A stretch of DNA of 64,000 nt from an uncultured Phycisphaerales bacterium (GTDB taxonomy: Bacteria; Planctomycetota; Phycisphaerae; Tepidisphaerales; Tepidisphaeraceae), in assembly GCA_903871935.1 (NCBI GenBank), contig CAIQIQ010000119.1, positions 1-64,000 on the forward strand. Reading direction: 5' to 3'. The first letter of the stretch is position 1, and each line of letters begins with the position of its first letter. The notes beneath the pieces were generated by a model. That model had not been told where the DNA came from. It did not search any database and saw nothing but the letters and a program-made list of their open reading frames with translations. Of this stretch, positions 45,997-53,156 are shown piece by piece. The position numbers and the translations under genes were made by a program.

Positions 45997-46967
45997 AAGC
46001 CATCGTCAACACAGCCCCGGGATGCGTCGACTGGAAAGATGTGCCCACCCCCGAGCCTGCGCCCGGCCAGGTGCGCATCCGCACCGCCGCCTGCGGCATC
46101 TGCGCCACCGACCTCGAGATGATCGCCGGCTGGCAACGCACGAGCTTTCCCGCCATCCCCGGCCACGAATGGTCAGGCATCGTCGATGCTTTCGGCCCTG
46201 GCGTCGACCCCAAATGGCTCGGTAAATCCTGCGTCGCCGACAATGTTCTGGGTGATGGCGGCGAAGTCGGCTTCGAGCATTCCGGCGGCTACGGGCAATA
46301 CCTGTTGACCGAGGCCCGCAACCTTTACCTTCTGCCGCCGGATTTCCCGTTGTCCACTGCCGCCCTCATCGAGCCGTTGGCCGTCTGCGTTCGCGCGTTA
46401 AACCGCCTCCGTCCGCAGAACCTCGAATCAGCCCTCGTCCTCGGCGATGGAGTCATCGGCCTGCTCATGCTCCTGCTGCTCAAAGCCCATGGCATCCGGC
46501 ATATCGCTGTCGTTGGCGGCCGGCCCGGCCGTCTGGCCATGGCCCGACAACTCGGCGCCAGCGACATTCTCAACTACCACGACGCCGGCACCGATCTGCC
46601 CACAGCGGTCCGTCGTCTCCCCAGCGCCCCTTTTCCCAATATCGCCGAGGCCAGCGGCTCCTCCGCCGCCATGCATGCTTCTCTAGAGGTGGCTTCCAAA
46701 GGCGGCCGGATTGTCGTCATCGGCGACTATGGCCCAGGCCGTGCCGACTTCCCATGGAATCGCATCCTGCACAACGAACTCGAGATCATCGGCTCCAACG
46801 CCAGCGCCGGCGCCTGGCCCGAAGCGGTGCGCCTGGCCACAACTCATGCCCTGCCGCTGGACCTGCTGGTTTCGCAATGTCTTCCCGCGGCATCCTATGC
46901 CCAGGCCCTCGATCTCGCCCGCCGTTCGCGCGACATTGTAAAAATCGTTCTGACATGGAAAGATTAG
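45993..46967 (+). CDS. Zinc-type alcohol dehydrogenase 2 lacking the structural-zinc lobe
   Basis: 324 residues starting with an ATGA overlap. Catalytic site residues are in ACGICATDLEM and PGHEWSG, and the cofactor motif is LGDGVIGLLML. Where its relatives have the four structural Cys, this protein has VADNVLGDGGEVGFEHSGGY, so the structural zinc is absent. 3 nt separate it from the MBL gene. It probably acts in the same pathway as dehydrogenase 1. Confidence 0.88.
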   Translation: MKAIVNTAPGCVDWKDVPTPEPAPGQVRIRTAACGICATDLEMIAGWQRTSFPAIPGHEWSGIVDAFGPGVDPKWLGKSCVADNVLGDGGEVGFEHSGGYGQYLLTEARNLYLLPPDFPLSTAALIEPLAVCVRALNRLRPQNLESALVLGDGVIGLLMLLLLKAHGIRHIAVVGGRPGRLAMARQLGASDILNYHDAGTDLPTAVRRLPSAPFPNIAEASGSSAAMHASLEVASKGGRIVVIGDYGPGRADFPWNRILHNELEIIGSNASAGAWPEAVRLATTHALPLDLLVSQCLPAASYAQALDLARRSRDIVKIVLTWKD

Positions 46968-46970
46968 CCC

Positions 46971-47792
46971 ATGCAATCTCGCCAGACTCTCATCGATGAC
47001 ATCAACTCCGCACAAGTGCCGCTTGGGCACTGCAACTTCTGGTGGCTGGGCCAACACAGCTTTGTCGTCAAGGTCGGTCGGAGTATCTGCTACCTCGATC
47101 CCTATCTCACACCCAGTCCATCCCGACAGGTGCCCCCGTTGCTTCTTCCCGAAGATCTCGCCAACGCCACCGTCATCCTGGGCACCCATGATCACGGCGA
47201 TCACATTGATCGTCCCGCCTGGCCCGTCATTGCCGCTGCGGCCCCGGACGCAACCTTTGTCGTGCCTTACCTGCTTCAGCAGCGCCTGGTCCGCGAACTG
47301 AACCTGCCCTCGCAGCGTGTCCGCGGTGTGGATCAGGGCATCACCATCCAGGTTGGCGACGTCACCATCACCGCGATCCCCGCCGCCCACGAGTTTCTCG
47401 ACACCGACCCCGCCACCGGCCATCACCCCTATCTCGGCTACATCATCGAAGGCAATCGTTTCCGTCTCTACCACGCCGGCGACACCTGCATTTACGAAGG
47501 CATGCAAGGCCTGCTGCGCCGCTGGCCGCTCGACCTGGCATTTCTGCCCATCAACGGCCGCGATGCCAAACGGCTCAAGGCTAACTGCATCGGAAACATG
47601 ACCTATCAGGAAGCCGTCGATCTCGCCGGCGTCATCAAACCTGGCCTGACCGTTCCCACTCACTTTGAAATGTTCGCCATGAACAGCGAGAACCCCCAGT
47701 TGTTCGTCGATTACATGGCGGCCAAATACCCCACTCTTCGAACCGTTATTCCCACGCACGGCCATCGCACCATCGTCCAACGTATTTCGTAA
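46971..47792 (+). CDS. MBL-fold hydrolase (UlaG-like)
   Basis: 273 residues. The metallo-beta-lactamase motif THDHGDHID supplies the HxHxDH zinc ligands; PAAHEFLDTD, YHAGDTCIYEGM and PTHFEMF/PTHGH supply the later ligands. UlaG-type members open L-ascorbate-6-phosphate or other sugar lactones, which fits a lactonase step after the dehydrogenases (inference). Third gene of the operon, 11 nt before the URO-D gene. Confidence 0.9.
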   Translation: MQSRQTLIDDINSAQVPLGHCNFWWLGQHSFVVKVGRSICYLDPYLTPSPSRQVPPLLLPEDLANATVILGTHDHGDHIDRPAWPVIAAAAPDATFVVPYLLQQRLVRELNLPSQRVRGVDQGITIQVGDVTITAIPAAHEFLDTDPATGHHPYLGYIIEGNRFRLYHAGDTCIYEGMQGLLRRWPLDLAFLPINGRDAKRLKANCIGNMTYQEAVDLAGVIKPGLTVPTHFEMFAMNSENPQLFVDYMAAKYPTLRTVIPTHGHRTIVQRIS

Positions 47793-47803
47793 AGACATCT
47801 CCC

Positions 47804-48886
47804 ATGTTGACCCAGCGACAGCGTGTCCATGCCTCCATCCGCCGCAGCGGCTTTGACGCCTTGCCCTGGCAGTTTGACCTCACCAGCCTCGCCGCCGATC
47901 GTCTTCGCAAGTACCTTGGCGTTGAGAACCTGCACCAGGCCATCGGCGATCACATCATCATGTTCGGCGATGTCTCCCCCAATGCGCCCACCAGCACCGA
48001 TTTACCGCCCGACTGCGTCCGCAGCGAGTTTGGCACCGTGTGGAGAAGGGCACCTCAAGATCGCTCCACCGGCGACTGGGGCGGCATGGTTTCCTACCCC
48101 CTGCACGACCCCACGCTCGCCGGCTACACGTTCCCCGATGCCACAATCTCCGGCCGCTGCGCCCACGTTCCCGACCTTCGCCGCAAACACCCCGATCACT
48201 TCCTCATCGCTTCTGGCCACGGCCTGTGGGAACACGGCTGGGCGCTCTGCGGCTTCGAGAATTACCTTGGCTACGTCCTCAGCGATCAGGCCTTCGTCGA
48301 GCAGGTGACCGACAAGCTCGCCGATTTCTCCTGCGCCGCCACCGCACAACTCAAAGGCATGGGTATCGACGGCATCCGCTTTGGCGATGACTGGGGTTTC
48401 CAGGATCGCCTGATGATCCCGCCCGACCTCTGGCGGAAGATCTTCAAGCCGCGTTATCGTCGCATCTTCGATGCCGCCCGCGCTGCCAACCTAGTCGTCA
48501 TGATGCACTCCTGCGGCCATCTCACCGAGATCCTCCCCGACCTGATCGACATCGGCCTGCAAGTCCTCCATCCCCTCCAGCCCGAAGCCATGGACGTCCA
48601 GTACTGCCACCATCACTTCGGCCAGGACCTAAGCTTCTGGGGCGCCCTGGGCTCTCAAAGCACCCTCGCCATCGGCACCCCCGCCGACTGTCGCCGCGAA
48701 GCGCAGCATCGCCTCTCCCTCTTCCACTCCGGCGGCTACATCCTCGCCCCCGCCGGCGCCGCCCCCACCGAAACCCCACCCGAAAACCTCGCCGCCATCG
48801 TCGAACTGGCCCAATCCCAACTCAGTAGAGCCGGTGACCCCACCGGCGGTCTTCCTCCCACCCAGCCCAAACTCATCTCGACCTGA
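47804..48886 (+). CDS. URO-D family protein with altered C-terminus
   Basis: 360 residues. MLTQRQRVHASIRRSGFDAL opens like the gene at the left edge. GIDGIRFGDDWGFQDRLMIPP, MMHSCGHLTEILPDLIDIGLQVLHPLQPEAMD and FWGALGSQSTL are URO-D/methyltransferase-like signatures with His-x-Cys near the metal site. The last ~20 residues (after LAAIVELAQSQL) run over a hairpin repeat: the related copy at 49564-49620 has seven extra bases here and stops at once with HHQ-TAG. So the present tail is probably a deletion product. Last gene of the dehydrogenase operon. Confidence 0.85.
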   Translation: MLTQRQRVHASIRRSGFDALPWQFDLTSLAADRLRKYLGVENLHQAIGDHIIMFGDVSPNAPTSTDLPPDCVRSEFGTVWRRAPQDRSTGDWGGMVSYPLHDPTLAGYTFPDATISGRCAHVPDLRRKHPDHFLIASGHGLWEHGWALCGFENYLGYVLSDQAFVEQVTDKLADFSCAATAQLKGMGIDGIRFGDDWGFQDRLMIPPDLWRKIFKPRYRRIFDAARAANLVVMMHSCGHLTEILPDLIDIGLQVLHPLQPEAMDVQYCHHHFGQDLSFWGALGSQSTLAIGTPADCRREAQHRLSLFHSGGYILAPAGAAPTETPPENLAAIVELAQSQLSRAGDPTGGLPPTQPKLIST

Positions 48887-48995
48887 AAAGACGACACGCC
48901 TGCAGTGCATGCCAAAGCTACGTGGCGAAGCGGTCTCCCGCTGCGGTGCCGCGGTCGTCCCCGACCGTACAGGCGGAAGGCAAAGCAGCTGCGGA
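48779..48995 (+). repeat. Duplicated ~217-bp segment, copy A
   Basis: Matches 49564-49785 at an estimated 85 percent. Covers the 3' end of the URO-D gene and continues through hairpins GCCGGT/ACCGGC (48830-48847) and AGCGG/CCGCT near 48930. Confidence 0.85.
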
Positions 48996-49218
48996 ATGGG
49001 AGGGGTTGCCGAGAGCATAAGGGGGCGTGGGCCATGGCTCCGCGGTGCTCTCCGCCTGAATCTCAGTGATCGTCGCGGCGACTCTCGCCGTGCGATATCT
49101 CACACCATGAAAATCCGGCAAGCAATGCGGGAATATCATGGTACGTGCAATGCGTCACCAATTCGCACTCCCATCTGTAGCCCTTCTTGTCGCAGCCCGC
49201 GTCTCTATCGATCCGGCC
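48887..49218. other. Gene-free stretch after the URO-D gene
   Basis: 332 nt. The first ~110 nt belong to repeat copy A. The rest is GC-rich without a convincing frame. Near 49172-49215 lies TGTAGCCCTTCTTGTCGC, a diverged match to 49961-50000. Confidence 0.5.
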
Positions 49219-49515
49219 TCACAGCGGCACCGCCTCTCGCATGACATGGTTGCGAAACCGCTCGCGCATCCCACCTTCGCTGATCACATCCACTTTGACA
49301 CCCAGCAAATCCTGCAGGTCGATCAGGAGGCCGCCATGATCAAATAATGAGTGATCCGGCTCAAACCGGACGATCAGATCAAGGTCGGACGTTTCGGTGG
49401 CATCGCCGCGCGCCACCGATCCGAATATGCGAATGTCCGACGCCCCATACCGCCGGGCAATTGCCAGGATCGCGTCACGGCGACTATGTATGGCTTCACG
49501 CGTAACCATGACCAT
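49219..49515 (-). CDS. MNT-type nucleotidyltransferase, orphan
   Basis: 98 residues of the minimal nucleotidyltransferase fold: IRIFGSVARGDATETSDLDLIVRF has the GSxxRG and D-x-D metal-binding residues; KVDVISEGGM gives the third Asp. Such proteins usually pair with a HEPN toxin as MntA/HepT-type toxin-antitoxin modules, where MntA adenylylates the toxin. No HEPN gene is identifiable on either side, and repeats flank the gene. Start at 49515 or the Met3 codon. Confidence 0.88.
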   Translation of the reverse strand: MVMVTREAIHSRRDAILAIARRYGASDIRIFGSVARGDATETSDLDLIVRFEPDHSLFDHGGLLIDLQDLLGVKVDVISEGGMRERFRNHVMREAVPL

Positions 49516-49563
49516 AAGTGTACCAGACTACCCCACTCCAAATACAGCCGAATGCGCGATCCC

Positions 49564-49620
49564 CCCGAATTCCTCGCCGCCATCGTCGAAGTAGCTCAAT
49601 CCCAACTGCATCACCAGTAG
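49564..49620 (+). pseudogene. 3'-end relic of a URO-D family gene
   Basis: Reads PEFLAAIVEVAQSQLHHQ then TAG (49618-49620), parallel to PENLAAIVELAQSQL of the intact gene at 47804-48886. Nothing upstream continues the protein. The relic keeps a stop codon that the intact gene lacks at this point. Confidence 0.7.
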
Positions 49621-49785
49621 AGCCGGTGACCCCACCGGCCGTCTTCCTCCCACCCAGCCCAAGCCCTCTCGAACCGAAAAAAGAACACGGCTGCAGTGCA
49701 TGCTATGCTACGTGGCGCAGCGGTCTCCCGCTGCGGTGCCGCGATCGTCCCCGACCGCACAGGCGGAAGGCCAAGCACCCGCAGA
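49564..49785 (+). repeat. Duplicated ~222-bp segment, copy B
   Basis: Counterpart of 48779-48995, with seven additional bases just before the TAG. Contains GCCGGT/ACCGGC (49622-49639) and CAGCGG/CCGCTG (49718-49733). Confidence 0.85.
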
Positions 49786-49992
49786 ACGCGCGTGGTCGTC
49801 GAGGGCATAGCCACAATCTGGAGTGCGGCGACTTGTCGCCGTTTTTCCCGCGAGGGACTTGTCCCGAGCCAGCCCCCAGCGACGCACAGCCTCCCAAGCG
49901 GTCAGCGGCCATCGCCAACCCACACACAACCATTCATCAGTAGCACAGGTTCGCCGAACCTGTAGCCCTTCCCGTCGCGGCGTCAGCCGCGT
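49718..49992. repeat. Array of short perfect hairpins
   Basis: CAGCGGTCTCCCGCTG (49718-49733), GGCGACTTGTCGCC followed by GTTTTT (49827-49846), GGGACTTGTCCC (49854-49865), ACAGGTTC/GAACCTGT (49945-49963) and CGCGGCGTCAGCCGCG (49976-49991). Each is a 5-8 bp perfect stem with a 2-4 nt loop. Sequences of this kind recur in planctomycete and verrucomicrobial intergenic regions (recalled, not searched). Confidence 0.8.
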
Positions 49993-50077
49993 CCTGATCC
50001 AGTCGATTGCCAATCCTCCTCCCTAACTCCAGCTCCTCCAACATCTTACAAAACCAAACAAACACCGCTCATAAATC

Positions 50078-50105
50078 TTGACACTACAAAACCAAACATT
50101 ATTAT
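50078..50105 (+). promoter_or_regulatory. Near-consensus promoter of the HTH gene
   Basis: TTGACA (50078-50083), 16-nt spacer, TATTAT (50100-50105), in a markedly AT-rich island. Confidence 0.7.
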
Positions 50106-50172
50106 AACATTAGTCGCCCCATCAAGGGCTCTGGCCATTACCAATCCGTCTTCCAAAGGAGGGACCTCAACC

Positions 50173-52290
50173 ATGTACGCGCAACTGAACATCCAGCCCG
50201 ACACCTCTGACCCCGCGCCATCCACCCCAGACAATGCAGCGCGCGACACTTCCACGCTTTCTGACCCCATATCCACCCGAACCCCTGCATCCACAGATAC
50301 TTGCGCTGCGCGACAATCGTGCAATAACCAGCGCGACACTTCCGCCGACACCGACGTAAGTCCCGTTTCCGCCGAGGCTTGCATCGAGCGACAGTTACTC
50401 GGCCAACCCGACCCCCAGACCCCTCATGTCGCGCGCCTTCTCCCCGAATGGCGGAACCTCATGCCGGTCCAGGCCCAGGTCCTCGACCTCCTCGGCTCCG
50501 GCATGTCCATCACCGACATCGCCGTCCGTGTCAATGTCCATCGCGGCACCATCCATCGCTGGAAGACCCAGCATCCCGCCTTCATGGCGGCCATGAACCG
50601 CCGCCGCCAGGACACCCTCGATGCTCTCTCCACCCGCTGTACCGATCTCTTGTCCGAAGCTGTTATAGTATTGCAAAACAAGCTCGCCCACCGCAAACGC
50701 ATCCCGCCCCAGCGCCTGCGTACCGCTCTCGCAGTCCTGCGCGCCTTTGGCTCGCGCCGAGTGCTGCTTGCGCCTGGCCCCAATTCCCCCGAAGCCGCTC
50801 TGCGCCAGATCGCCGTCCAGCGCCGTCTCGAACTCAACGAATCGCTCAAAGAGCCCATCAGCGACAAGGAACTCGCCCACCTGCGCGACGATCTCCGCTT
50901 CGACTTCCATGAGGAATACACCCAGCCCCTTCCCCCCAACGATTTTGCCCCGATCGCAGACTCGAAGCTCAACCCCGAATCCCCCATCTCTGCCTCAAGC
51001 ACCAAGAACCAAGTACCAGGCACCTCCGCCACACTACCCCACGACCCGGTACTCAAAACCCATGAACCACAGGGCCAGGTTGCTGACCAGCCAGAATCCG
51101 GTGGCGATAACCTCGCCGTAGATCAGGCCGAGGAAGAAGGGCTGTGCACGGTAGAACAGGCGGGAGCCGCCGAAGTACACAATCGCGCTCTTGGCAAGCC
51201 ATCCCAGGAAGATGCTGAACCAGGTGATCTGGATGCCATAGGTGTAGCAGAGCAGGAACCCCGCCGGATGGAGCGGCCAGCCGGCGAAACTCAACCGCAG
51301 GGCGCCCAGAGCGGCAGTGATGCCAGCCCCGATGCCGATGTGAAGCAGCCGACTGTGCGGGACCGCCTGAACCCCGCTGGTCGTATAGTGGACGGCCGGG
51401 TCCATCACGATGTCCTGCACCATGCCGCTGCCGACCCACCAGTCGATCGGCGATCGATTCGAGCGGTCGAGAGTGGCGGCATACGAGTACTCGGTATAGA
51501 GCATGGCAGCGCCGGCAACCAGGTAGGCGACGACAAGGGCAAGGATCAGCACACCGACGAAGCGGATGGGCTTGCGCCAGTCCCTGGTCCGGCTATAGGC
51601 AGCGTGATCGGCGACGACCAGCGCATGCTGGGCATAGGGAGGCAGCGTTTGCCGCATATCGTGGGTGAGGACGGCGGAAAAGAACCGGGCCAGGAGGTGA
51701 CTGCCCGCACTGGTATGCGGCAGGCTGGGAACAACGGCGGCGACCGTATCGAAGGGATGGGAAACGGGAACCGGCAAAACAGGATAGATCATCCCCGTAT
51801 CAGCGACGATCCGCGCCAAGATCAGATAGAAGAGCATCAGCATTCCGGCGATCACCAGGGCGCCGATGATGGTGGTGCCGGCCGCAACCAGCCAACTGAT
51901 CAGAAGGACCTGGCAGCAGACAAAGCCCCAGCCGGCGAGGCGGTAGGGGAGATACCGGCCACGGGGATCATCCGCCCGGCCGGGGCCGACCATCTGGCGC
52001 AGCACGGCGAAGAGGTGCTGCCGGGCGACGTACAGGAGGATGCCGCCAAACACGATCACAGCGCCAAAGAGCTGGTCGAACTGCATCGGCTCGCTGATCT
52101 CCGACTGCCGCATTCCGGCGGCCATCCGGAAAACCTGCAACAGAACGAAGATGAACCAGAGCGAGAAGGCCGTGCGCGTCTGCATGAACATCGTCAGGCC
52201 GATCATGATGAAGGAAATGCGCTGGTACTTGAACGGCCATTCGCAATAGCGCCACGGCTCCTCGGTGAGGATGTTGTTGATGTCAAATGA
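50173..52290 (+). CDS. Helix-turn-helix protein without a proper 3' end
   Basis: GGAGG precedes the ATG by about 12 nt. After a Ser/Thr/Pro-rich N-terminal ~95 residues come LLPEWRNLMPVQAQVLDLL and an HTH of the homeodomain/terminase-small type (GMSITDIAVRVNVHRGTIHRWK, about 113-134; a 20-residue core), then an Arg-rich helical part (TALAVLRAFGSRR). The plausible protein ends near residue 285 (about 51030), but the only in-frame stop is at 52290, 1.25 kb inside the antisense of the facing membrane-protein gene. The genuine end was probably lost when that gene array formed. It may be a transposon-type or regulatory DNA-binding protein. Confidence 0.6.
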   Translation: MYAQLNIQPDTSDPAPSTPDNAARDTSTLSDPISTRTPASTDTCAARQSCNNQRDTSADTDVSPVSAEACIERQLLGQPDPQTPHVARLLPEWRNLMPVQAQVLDLLGSGMSITDIAVRVNVHRGTIHRWKTQHPAFMAAMNRRRQDTLDALSTRCTDLLSEAVIVLQNKLAHRKRIPPQRLRTALAVLRAFGSRRVLLAPGPNSPEAALRQIAVQRRLELNESLKEPISDKELAHLRDDLRFDFHEEYTQPLPPNDFAPIADSKLNPESPISASSTKNQVPGTSATLPHDPVLKTHEPQGQVADQPESGGDNLAVDQAEEEGLCTVEQAGAAEVHNRALGKPSQEDAEPGDLDAIGVAEQEPRRMERPAGETQPQGAQSGSDASPDADVKQPTVRDRLNPAGRIVDGRVHHDVLHHAAADPPVDRRSIRAVESGGIRVLGIEHGSAGNQVGDDKGKDQHTDEADGLAPVPGPAIGSVIGDDQRMLGIGRQRLPHIVGEDGGKEPGQEVTARTGMRQAGNNGGDRIEGMGNGNRQNRIDHPRISDDPRQDQIEEHQHSGDHQGADDGGAGRNQPTDQKDLAADKAPAGEAVGEIPATGIIRPAGADHLAQHGEEVLPGDVQEDAAKHDHSAKELVELHRLADLRLPHSGGHPENLQQNEDEPEREGRARLHEHRQADHDEGNALVLERPFAIAPRLLGEDVVDVK

Positions 52291-53127
52291 GAGCGGAATA
52301 CGTGGAAAGTTGCGAGGAAAGTAAGTGGCCAGCCCATTGCACAGGTGAATCACAGCGATGAGGCCGAAGGCCATCCAGAACAGGCGGTTGCGGAACAGCG
52401 GGTTTAGGGCTTTGCCGGGAGCGGGAGTCTCGATGAGCGACATGTAAACGGTGGTGAGGGGGAACTGCAGGCGCTCGTTCTCCACCCATTGACGGCGGAG
52501 AATGACCATCATGCAGATGACCGAGCCGAACAGAGCGATCAGGAAGATGCCCCAGCCGATGGCCGGCTGCAGCCATGCATGCCAGGGAACCGCCTGGAAA
52601 TGAGCGATGAAGGTATCCGTTTCGGTCAACGCCCGGCCGGCGTATTCCTGAACGATGGGATCGTTGCCACGCTGGGCGGGATCACTGGAAGCATACGCCG
52701 GGAAAAGCCAGTCGGAGAGATTGGCTTTGCGCAGCAAGGCAGCGTACTCGGGACGCTGAGCCGCATAATAGAAGATCTTGACCAGATGGGTGGGCAGATA
52801 GCGCATCAGGCCCAGGAATGCCACAGCGCAGCTCACCAGGATCATGCCCAGTGCGACCGCCAGCTCGCCCGAGCTAAAGGCATAGCGGGGGGCAAAGCGG
52901 CGCAGCGGAGCATTGATCAGGATGACAAAGAGCATCAGGAATAGGAGCAGACCGGTTGGCAGAGAGCCGCCAATCAGGTCGCTGTTGGAGAGAACGGTGA
53001 TGTTGAAGGCATTGAGGGAGTTGATGAATACGACGCCGACGAGACCGAGGATGACGCTACGGAGATTGACCGCTTCGCGTTGCACGGCCAAAGGAGGGAC
53101 GAGTTGTGCTATGGGATGAACGTTCAC
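51034..53127 (-). CDS. Large multi-pass membrane protein, paralog 1
   Basis: 697 residues from a GTG, with about 14 hydrophobic segments. NLRSVILGLVGVVFINSLNAFN, LPTGLLLFLMLFVILINAPL, GELAVALGMILVSC, QWVENERLQFPLTTVYMSLIE and RGRYLPYRLAGWGFV are shared with paralogs 2 and 3. It resembles the OPT-like DUF6784/DUF6785 membrane proteins annotated in planctomycetes (from memory). Transport of an unknown solute is likely. Last of the minus-strand array, 29 nt after paralog 2. Confidence 0.85.
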   Translation of the reverse strand: MNVHPIAQLVPPLAVQREAVNLRSVILGLVGVVFINSLNAFNITVLSNSDLIGGSLPTGLLLFLMLFVILINAPLRRFAPRYAFSSGELAVALGMILVSCAVAFLGLMRYLPTHLVKIFYYAAQRPEYAALLRKANLSDWLFPAYASSDPAQRGNDPIVQEYAGRALTETDTFIAHFQAVPWHAWLQPAIGWGIFLIALFGSVICMMVILRRQWVENERLQFPLTTVYMSLIETPAPGKALNPLFRNRLFWMAFGLIAVIHLCNGLATYFPRNFPRIPLSFDINNILTEEPWRYCEWPFKYQRISFIMIGLTMFMQTRTAFSLWFIFVLLQVFRMAAGMRQSEISEPMQFDQLFGAVIVFGGILLYVARQHLFAVLRQMVGPGRADDPRGRYLPYRLAGWGFVCCQVLLISWLVAAGTTIIGALVIAGMLMLFYLILARIVADTGMIYPVLPVPVSHPFDTVAAVVPSLPHTSAGSHLLARFFSAVLTHDMRQTLPPYAQHALVVADHAAYSRTRDWRKPIRFVGVLILALVVAYLVAGAAMLYTEYSYAATLDRSNRSPIDWWVGSGMVQDIVMDPAVHYTTSGVQAVPHSRLLHIGIGAGITAALGALRLSFAGWPLHPAGFLLCYTYGIQITWFSIFLGWLAKSAIVYFGGSRLFYRAQPFFLGLIYGEVIATGFWLVSNLALWFMGFEYRVVG

Positions 53128-53156
53128 GTTTGGATACAGCGCTAGAGTCTACGATG

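Larger units (their letters stand above)
49516..50172. other. Gene-free hairpin-repeat stretch before the HTH gene
   Basis: 657 nt. Holds repeat copy B (49564-49785), a relic URO-D 3' end, a run of short perfect palindromes (49718-49992), and an AT-rich promoter at 50078-50105. Confidence 0.7.

Noticed and set aside
48900-49218. HEPN toxin partner of the MNT gene
   Set aside because: All three minus frames were read; no RxxxxH-type HEPN motif or a continuous frame of suitable length was found.
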